Shown here one piece after another: positions 6,106 through 9,936 of a stretch of 9,936 nucleotides of DNA. Position numbers and translations under genes: made by a program. Each line of letters begins with the position of its first letter. Position 1 is the first letter of the stretch. Source of the stretch: Prevotella sp. UBA3776 (lineage in GTDB: Bacteria > Bacteroidota > Bacteroidia > Bacteroidales > Bacteroidaceae); NCBI GenBank assembly GCA_002369515.1, contig DFFM01000018.1, positions 1 through 9,936 on the forward strand, read 5' to 3'. The notes under the pieces are model-generated. The model ran no database searches. It worked only from the letters and a program-made list of their open reading frames with translations, and had not been told where the DNA came from.

Positions 6106-6111
6106 ATTTTG
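6104..6111 (+). promoter_or_regulatory. Candidate -7 box for the SGNH esterase gene
   Basis: TAATTTTG matches TAnnTTTG and lies 40 bases upstream of the ATG at 6152. No clear -33 TTTG is seen 19-21 bp upstream, so this is weaker than the divergent sppA promoter. Confidence 0.45.
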
Positions 6112-6151
6112 CCCAAAACTTGAACAAATCGGACTAAAACAAACATAAGTA

Positions 6152-7162
6152 ATGAGAAAAAGCAAATTTTCGCGGCTCCTCTCTGTGGCCGCGGCAAGTG
6201 TGTTGGTGCTGGCGTTGCTGTCGGCCAAAAAGCACGACGTGATAACCGTCTTCACCGTGGGCGATTCCACCATGGCCGACAAGTCGCTCAAGAACGACAA
6301 CCAGGAACGCGGCTGGGCCATGATGCTGCAGGGATGGTTCACCGAGCAGGTAAGGGTCGATAACCATGCCGTCAACGGCCGCTCCACCAAGAGCTTCATC
6401 GACGAAGGCCGTTGGCAGAAGGTGCTCGACCTCATCCGCCCCGGCGACTATGTAGTCATTCAGTTTGGCCACAATGACGAGAAACCCGACCCCAAGCGCC
6501 ACACCGTGGCAGGCGGCTCCTTCGATGACAATCTGCGCCGCTTTGTCCGCGAAGCCCGCGAGCGGGGAGCCCAGCCTGTGCTGATGAACGCCGTGGTGCG
6601 CCGCAACTACCAGCTCAAACCGCCGGCTGGCGAGGACGAGGCCCTGCGCGACGCTGCCTACAAGGAATACACTGGCGAGGAGGTGGACACCATTGTCGAT
6701 ACCCACGGCGCCTATGCCGAGGCACCGCGGCGCGTGGCTCGCGAGATGGGGGTGCCCTTTGTCGATGCCACTCGCATCACCCGCGACTTGGAGAACTCGC
6801 TGGGCAAGGAGGGTTCGCGCCGTCTGCACATGAATTTCAAGCCTGGCGAGCACCCCTCGCTCCCCGACGGCCGCGGCGACAACACCCACTTCCGTGTTGA
6901 GGGCGCCCGCCGTGTATCGGGCCTTCTGGCCGAAGCGCTCTGCCAGCAGGTGCCCGCCCTGAAACGTTATCTGCGCCACTACGACCTGGTGGTGGACGCC
7001 AACGGGCGCGGCGACTTCTTCACCGTCCAGGAAGCCTACGATGCAGCCCCCTTGGGTAGAAAAACCACCATCCTCGTGGGCGACGGCACCTGGACGAAAC
7101 CCGCCAAGGTGAAAGGCAAACGCGTTAAGTTCACTCTTCGCAGCGGTGCGCGGTGGAAATAA
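6152..7162 (+). CDS. Secreted SGNH/GDSL esterase, rhamnogalacturonan acetylesterase-like
   Basis: The protein resembles carbohydrate esterase family 12, enzymes that remove acetyl groups from pectic rhamnogalacturonan. Residues 1-25 form a signal peptide (basic start, hydrophobic core ending ALLSA). The SGNH blocks are visible: VGDSTMAD (36-43, nucleophile Ser39), NHAVNGRST (71-79, oxyanion Gly76), FGHNDEKPDP (105-114, Asn108) and GDNTHF (242-247, Asp243 and His246). After the esterase domain, about residues 277-336 read like the opening of a pectinesterase (CE8) domain: DLVVDANGRGDFFTVQEAYDA followed by TTILVGDGTW. They stop at Lys336, where some 250 further residues would be expected. No pectinesterase continuation was noticed after the TAA at 7160-7162. 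It is transcribed away from sppA. Acetylesterase activity is inferred from the family; other acetylated glycans are possible substrates. Confidence 0.85.
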   Translation: MRKSKFSRLLSVAAASVLVLALLSAKKHDVITVFTVGDSTMADKSLKNDNQERGWAMMLQGWFTEQVRVDNHAVNGRSTKSFIDEGRWQKVLDLIRPGDYVVIQFGHNDEKPDPKRHTVAGGSFDDNLRRFVREARERGAQPVLMNAVVRRNYQLKPPAGEDEALRDAAYKEYTGEEVDTIVDTHGAYAEAPRRVAREMGVPFVDATRITRDLENSLGKEGSRRLHMNFKPGEHPSLPDGRGDNTHFRVEGARRVSGLLAEALCQQVPALKRYLRHYDLVVDANGRGDFFTVQEAYDAAPLGRKTTILVGDGTWTKPAKVKGKRVKFTLRSGARWK

Positions 7163-7230
7163 ACCGTTGTTTTACTAGCTTACATTATTCATAGTATATT
7201 TAACAACCTGTTTTATGAATAGTTTCAATA

Positions 7231-7309
7231 AAAAAAACAGAGAAAAACCAACAAAAACAGAGAAAAACAAAAGTTTTTTTCCTGTTTTTCCTGTTTTTCC
7301 CTGTTTTAC
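7231..7309. repeat. Strand-biased hairpin repeat, copy 1
   Basis: The left part is A-rich with AACAGAGAAAAAC twice (7237-7268). The right part is T-rich with three CCTGTTTT units (7281-7306) and is roughly the reverse complement of the left, so the whole can fold into a long imperfect hairpin. It lies 70-150 bp after the esterase stop codon and may contribute to ending that transcript. Confidence 0.65.
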
Positions 7310-7367
7310 TTACAAATACCATTTACCATGAAGAGCCGAATTCAGCGCAGTGAATAATCTAGGCTAG

Positions 7368-7412
7368 AATAAAGTCGTGAGTTATGAAAATATCTCACGA
7401 CGTTATTTTTTT
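7368..7412 (+). terminator. Intrinsic terminator, probably of the esterase transcript
   Basis: GTCGTGAG (7374-7381) pairs with CTCACGAC (7394-7401). After one mismatch, AATAA (7368-7372) pairs with TTATT (7403-7407). The loop is 12 nt and a T-run follows (7408-7412, then ATTT). This is a good plus-strand terminator, though about 205 bp beyond the esterase stop codon. Confidence 0.7.
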
Positions 7413-7542
7413 ATTTCACAGCATTGCGAAATTATCTCTCGACGTTGCGTTCAAATTTTCTAGAGAATTTGAGCACAATGCCGAGCGTTATTTTTTTGTT
7501 TTCAAAAAAGCGCAATGCAATGCCCGATACGGACAAGGTGTC

Positions 7543-7641
7543 CTTAGAAAAAACAGGGAAAAACAAAGAAAAACCTAATAAAACCATTATAATTATCTTT
7601 GTTTTTTCCTGTTTTTCCTAGTTTTTCCCTGTTTTTCTTAG
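7543..7641. repeat. Strand-biased hairpin repeat, copy 2
   Basis: The left arm begins CTTAGAAAAAACAGGGAAAA (7543-7562) and the right arm ends CCCTGTTTTTCTTAG (7627-7641); they are near-complementary over about 32 positions around an AT-rich centre. The right arm (TTTTTTCCTGTTTTTCC and onward, 7602-7640) closely repeats the right arm of copy 1 (7274-7312), in the same orientation. Confidence 0.7.
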
Positions 7642-7710
7642 AAAGACTTGCAGTTCATCACCCTTCAAAGAATAGTTCTGAATGAACAATGTGTGATGAG
7701 ATGACTTTTC

Positions 7711-7729
7711 TGTGCACATATTGTGCACA
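7711..7729. repeat. Doubled TGTGCACA palindrome
   Basis: The perfect 8-bp palindrome TGTGCACA occurs at 7711-7718 and again at 7722-7729, separated by TAT. The 11-bp spacing puts both copies on nearly the same face of the helix. It is 62 bp past the 3' end of the minus-strand gene, where a promoter operator is not expected. Function unknown. Confidence 0.55.
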
Positions 7730-7790
7730 AATACTCGAGCGCGTTTTTTTGAACAAATTGTACACGGATTTTTTTCGTTTATCATTTCGC

Positions 7791-8456
7791 TCAGAAGTCG
7801 AGCCCCATCTCCACCACGTAGCAGCCGTCGTCGTACATTTCGCCGGCAGAGCGGAAAGTTGCGACGGGGTTCTGGTCTTGCAGCTCATCGTAGGTGGTGT
7901 TGACGATGCGGCCCGTGCGCTTTGCGGGAATGAAGTCGGAGTGCCCCTCTTCGTCGGCCACGCGCAGCAGTCCGTAAGCCTCAGCCTCGCCGACAAAGTT
8001 CTGATAGTCGTTCTTGTTCCAGAACTTCAGGGAGATACTTGACGAAGTGTCGGCCACGAAGCGCAGTTCACAGGCATGCTCGTTGGTGGGCTCGGGGTCC
8101 ATGCCGCCGTCGGGTGCTTCAACAAGTTTGATGTCGCGGCCGTAAACAATCCAGTGGGTCACGAACTCCTCTTCCTCGCATTGCTCATGCCTGTCGAGCA
8201 TCAGCACAAGTCCTGTTTTGTCGGCCAGCTCGCCTTTTACGGCTTGCCAGTCTTGCTCTACCACGGCCAGGACGAGCCGTAGCGTGGCCTCAAATCCGGG
8301 AGACGGCATGGGGCGACCCACAGAGGTGATGTTCTTGTATGTTTTCGTGGCAAACGGCTTCGCGTCCTTCGCCTTTTTTGTCTGTGCCGCCGTCGCTTCC
8401 GGCACCAAGACTGCCAAAACCATGATAACAACCGCCCAAAATGATATTCTTTTCAT
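7791..8456 (-). CDS. Secreted protein of unknown function
   Basis: I do not recognise this 221-residue protein. It begins with a clear signal peptide: MKRIS, a hydrophobic stretch AVVIMVLAVLV (8-18) and a likely cleavage after ATA (21-23). The mature part opens with a Lys-rich segment (KKAKDAK, 27-33). The rest is acidic, with CEEEEF (93-98), GMDPEPTNE (118-126), NTTYDEL (186-192) and a C-terminal EMYDDGCYVVEMGLDF (206-221). There are three cysteines (93, 129, 212). There is no lipobox or membrane helix after the signal. ATG at 8456 is preferred to the in-frame GTG at 8465: AAGGTG (8468-8463) is then a well-placed ribosome site, which the GTG start would consume. It is alone on its strand, with a candidate promoter about 40 bp upstream, and is likely periplasmic or surface-exposed. 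Confidence 0.8.
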   Translation of the reverse strand: MKRISFWAVVIMVLAVLVPEATAAQTKKAKDAKPFATKTYKNITSVGRPMPSPGFEATLRLVLAVVEQDWQAVKGELADKTGLVLMLDRHEQCEEEEFVTHWIVYGRDIKLVEAPDGGMDPEPTNEHACELRFVADTSSSISLKFWNKNDYQNFVGEAEAYGLLRVADEEGHSDFIPAKRTGRIVNTTYDELQDQNPVATFRSAGEMYDDGCYVVEMGLDF

Positions 8457-8494
8457 ATCTTTCACCTTAAATTATATATATGCTTGTTATGCCG

Positions 8495-8502
8495 CAAAAA
8501 TA
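8495..8502 (-). promoter_or_regulatory. Candidate -7 box of the secreted-protein gene
   Basis: The minus strand reads TATTTTTG, matching TAnnTTTG, 38 bases upstream of the ATG at 8456. A possible -33 TTG sits 18 bp further upstream in a T-rich stretch. Confidence 0.55.
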
Positions 8503-8620
8503 CGAAAAAAAATCGAAAAACAACATCAGCTGGCTAATTTTTCTAGAGAAATACTTGTTGTATAGTTGGAGCGGCAAACGGTTCAACTCAATAATTGCAT
8601 TCCAATAATAGTTGTGTATT

Positions 8621-8660
8621 TCCCCTTCTGCCTCAACTTGGCAGAAGGGGATTTTTCTTT
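8621..8660 (+). terminator. Strong intrinsic terminator upstream of groES
   Basis: CCCCTTCTGCC (8622-8632) and GGCAGAAGGGG (8640-8650) form a perfect 11-bp stem with a 7-nt loop, extended by one T-A pair, followed by TTTTTCTTTTTT. The T-run is only on the plus strand, so it stops transcription heading towards groES. No plus-strand gene lies between 7163 and here. Confidence 0.85.
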
Positions 8661-8677
8661 TTTCCGTTCTGCCACTT

Positions 8678-8690
8678 TGTCATACTGACA
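8678..8690 (+). promoter_or_regulatory. Inverted repeat upstream of the groES promoter
   Basis: TGTCA-TAC-TGACA is a perfect 5-bp inverted repeat. It is nested almost symmetrically inside a wider TGCCA (8670-8674) and TGGCA (8695-8699) pair, the latter being part of the -24 box. An activator or repressor site is plausible. Confidence 0.5.
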
Positions 8691-8694
8691 CTTT

Positions 8695-8710
8695 TGGCAC
8701 GGTTTTCGCA
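8695..8710 (+). promoter_or_regulatory. Candidate sigma-54 promoter of groESL
   Basis: TGGCACGGTTTTCGCA matches the sigma-54 consensus TGGCAC-N5-TTGCA at all but one defining base. The invariant GG (8696-8697) and GC (8708-8709) are separated by exactly 10 bp. No TAnnTTTG box was found between here and groES. Transcription would start about 50 bases before the ATG at 8773. Confidence 0.68.
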
Positions 8711-8772
8711 TTCTTGGGGGCAGAAGAAAAAATAAAAGTCAAACATCAAATAATATAAAAAACAAAACAACT

Positions 8773-9042
8773 ATGAACATCAAACCATTAGCAGACCGTG
8801 TGCTGATTCTTCCGGCACCGGCAGAAGAGAAAATCGGCGGTATCATCATTCCTGACACTGCCAAGGAAAAACCGCTTCGCGGAAAAGTAGTTGCCGCAGG
8901 CAATGGAACCAAGGACGAGGAAATGATTCTCAAAGAGGGCGACACCGTGCTTTATGGCAAGTATGCCGGCACTGAGCTGGAGTTCGAGGGCGAGAAATAT
9001 CTCATCATGCGTCAGAGCGATGTGCTCGCAGTACTTGGGTAA
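8773..9042 (+). CDS. groES: Co-chaperonin GroES
   Basis: GroES forms the heptameric lid that caps GroEL and closes the folding chamber in the cytoplasm. The 89 residues are of normal short length. [12 protein letters not shown] (1-12) is the usual N-terminus. The mobile loop [17 protein letters not shown] (18-34) carries the hydrophobic GII segment that binds GroEL. The roof-loop region is [10 protein letters not shown] (39-48), and [18 protein letters not shown] (56-73) and VLAVLG complete the fold. The leader just before the ATG is A-rich with no Shine-Dalgarno site, as often in Bacteroidota. groEL follows after 52 bp in the same direction with no terminator between. Confidence 0.98.
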   Translation: MNIKPLADRVLILPAPAEEKIGGIIIPDTAKEKPLRGKVVAAGNGTKDEEMILKEGDTVLYGKYAGTELEFEGEKYLIMRQSDVLAVLG

Positions 9043-9052
9043 TTAAACGTGA

Positions 9053-9936
<884 letters not shown>

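Larger units (their letters stand above)
7163..7790. other. Long non-coding convergent region rich in repeats
   Basis: This 628-bp gap separates two convergent genes. It holds two related A/T-biased hairpin repeats, one intrinsic terminator, a near-palindrome CAAATTTTCTAGAGAATTTG (7452-7471), inverted arms GCATTGCG/CGCAATGC (7421-7428 and 7511-7518), and a doubled TGTGCACA palindrome. Sequences near 7389-7413 and 7430-7455 share ATCTC(A/T)CGACGTT, suggesting an old local duplication. Short plus-strand frames at 7384-7621 lack recognisable motifs and partly consist of the repeats, so no gene is called. Confidence 0.6.
8457..8772. other. Divergent regulatory region before groES
   Basis: This 316-bp gap contains the minus-strand promoter of the secreted protein near 8500, a plus-strand terminator at 8621-8660, and the groES promoter region from 8670. 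The 100 bp before the terminator (about 8560-8620) carry no supported gene. TATAGTTG at 8561-8568 is one base off a -7 box, and CAACT/AGTTG arms (8584-8588 and 8610-8614) could fold, so a small RNA is conceivable. No CIRCE element (TTAGCACTC-N9-GAGTGCTAA) was seen. Confidence 0.55.

Noticed and set aside
6134..6979. 281-codon minus-strand frame opposite the esterase
   Set aside because: The plus strand has a signal peptide and all SGNH motifs; this frame has no motif and no promoter.
7384..7621. Two overlapping 64-65-codon plus-strand frames
   Set aside because: They begin inside a terminator hairpin and end in the A-rich repeat, with no ribosome site or known motif.
8711..8772. CIRCE/HrcA operator or a standard -33/-7 promoter before groES
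   Set aside because: No TTAGCACTC-N9-GAGTGCTAA and no TAnnTTTG box were found in the leader.

Overview
The window looks like a chromosomal segment of a Bacteroidota member, probably close to Prevotella or Bacteroides. The evidence is the repeated Bacteroidota housekeeping promoter signature (TTTG, 19-20 bp, TAnnTTTG), A-rich leaders with few Shine-Dalgarno sites, a tRNA without an encoded CCA, and the protein families present. Species identity cannot be settled from the sequence alone.

Layout. Positions 1-1049 are AT-rich, gene-poor accessory DNA lying at the 3' side of a tRNA-Phe gene (1050-1122, minus strand), a typical insertion neighbourhood. This stretch holds two decayed genes that have both lost their middle: a RhuM-family remnant (32-209) and a 57-codon in-frame 'mini' version of an AAA/DUF4143 ATPase (350-523). 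The second still has a start region and a promoter-like box, and is preceded by a four-unit array with an exact 23-bp period. Strong hairpins and an inverted repeat fill the rest.

Positions 1252-6002 carry a tight minus-strand operon, transcribed sppA, lpxK, purine nucleoside phosphorylase, thiL: an envelope protease, a lipid A kinase, a purine salvage enzyme and thiamine monophosphate kinase. lpxK and the phosphorylase gene overlap by 116 bp, and the phosphorylase stop codon abuts the thiL start. A good promoter lies at 6062-6093 in a divergent intergenic region with a 9-bp inverted repeat. The divergent plus-strand gene (6152-7162) encodes a secreted SGNH/GDSL esterase of the rhamnogalacturonan acetylesterase type, with a C-terminal stub resembling the start of a pectinesterase domain.

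Positions 7163-7790 are a non-coding patchwork of repeats: two similar A/T-strand-biased hairpins about 320 bp apart, an intrinsic terminator between them, and a doubled TGTGCACA palindrome. A minus-strand secreted protein of unknown function follows (7791-8456). The window ends with groES and the first 280 codons of groEL on the plus strand. The groESL leader has no CIRCE element or obvious housekeeping -7 box. It has a candidate sigma-54 promoter (GG-N10-GC) with an upstream inverted repeat, plus a strong terminator about 110 bp before groES.
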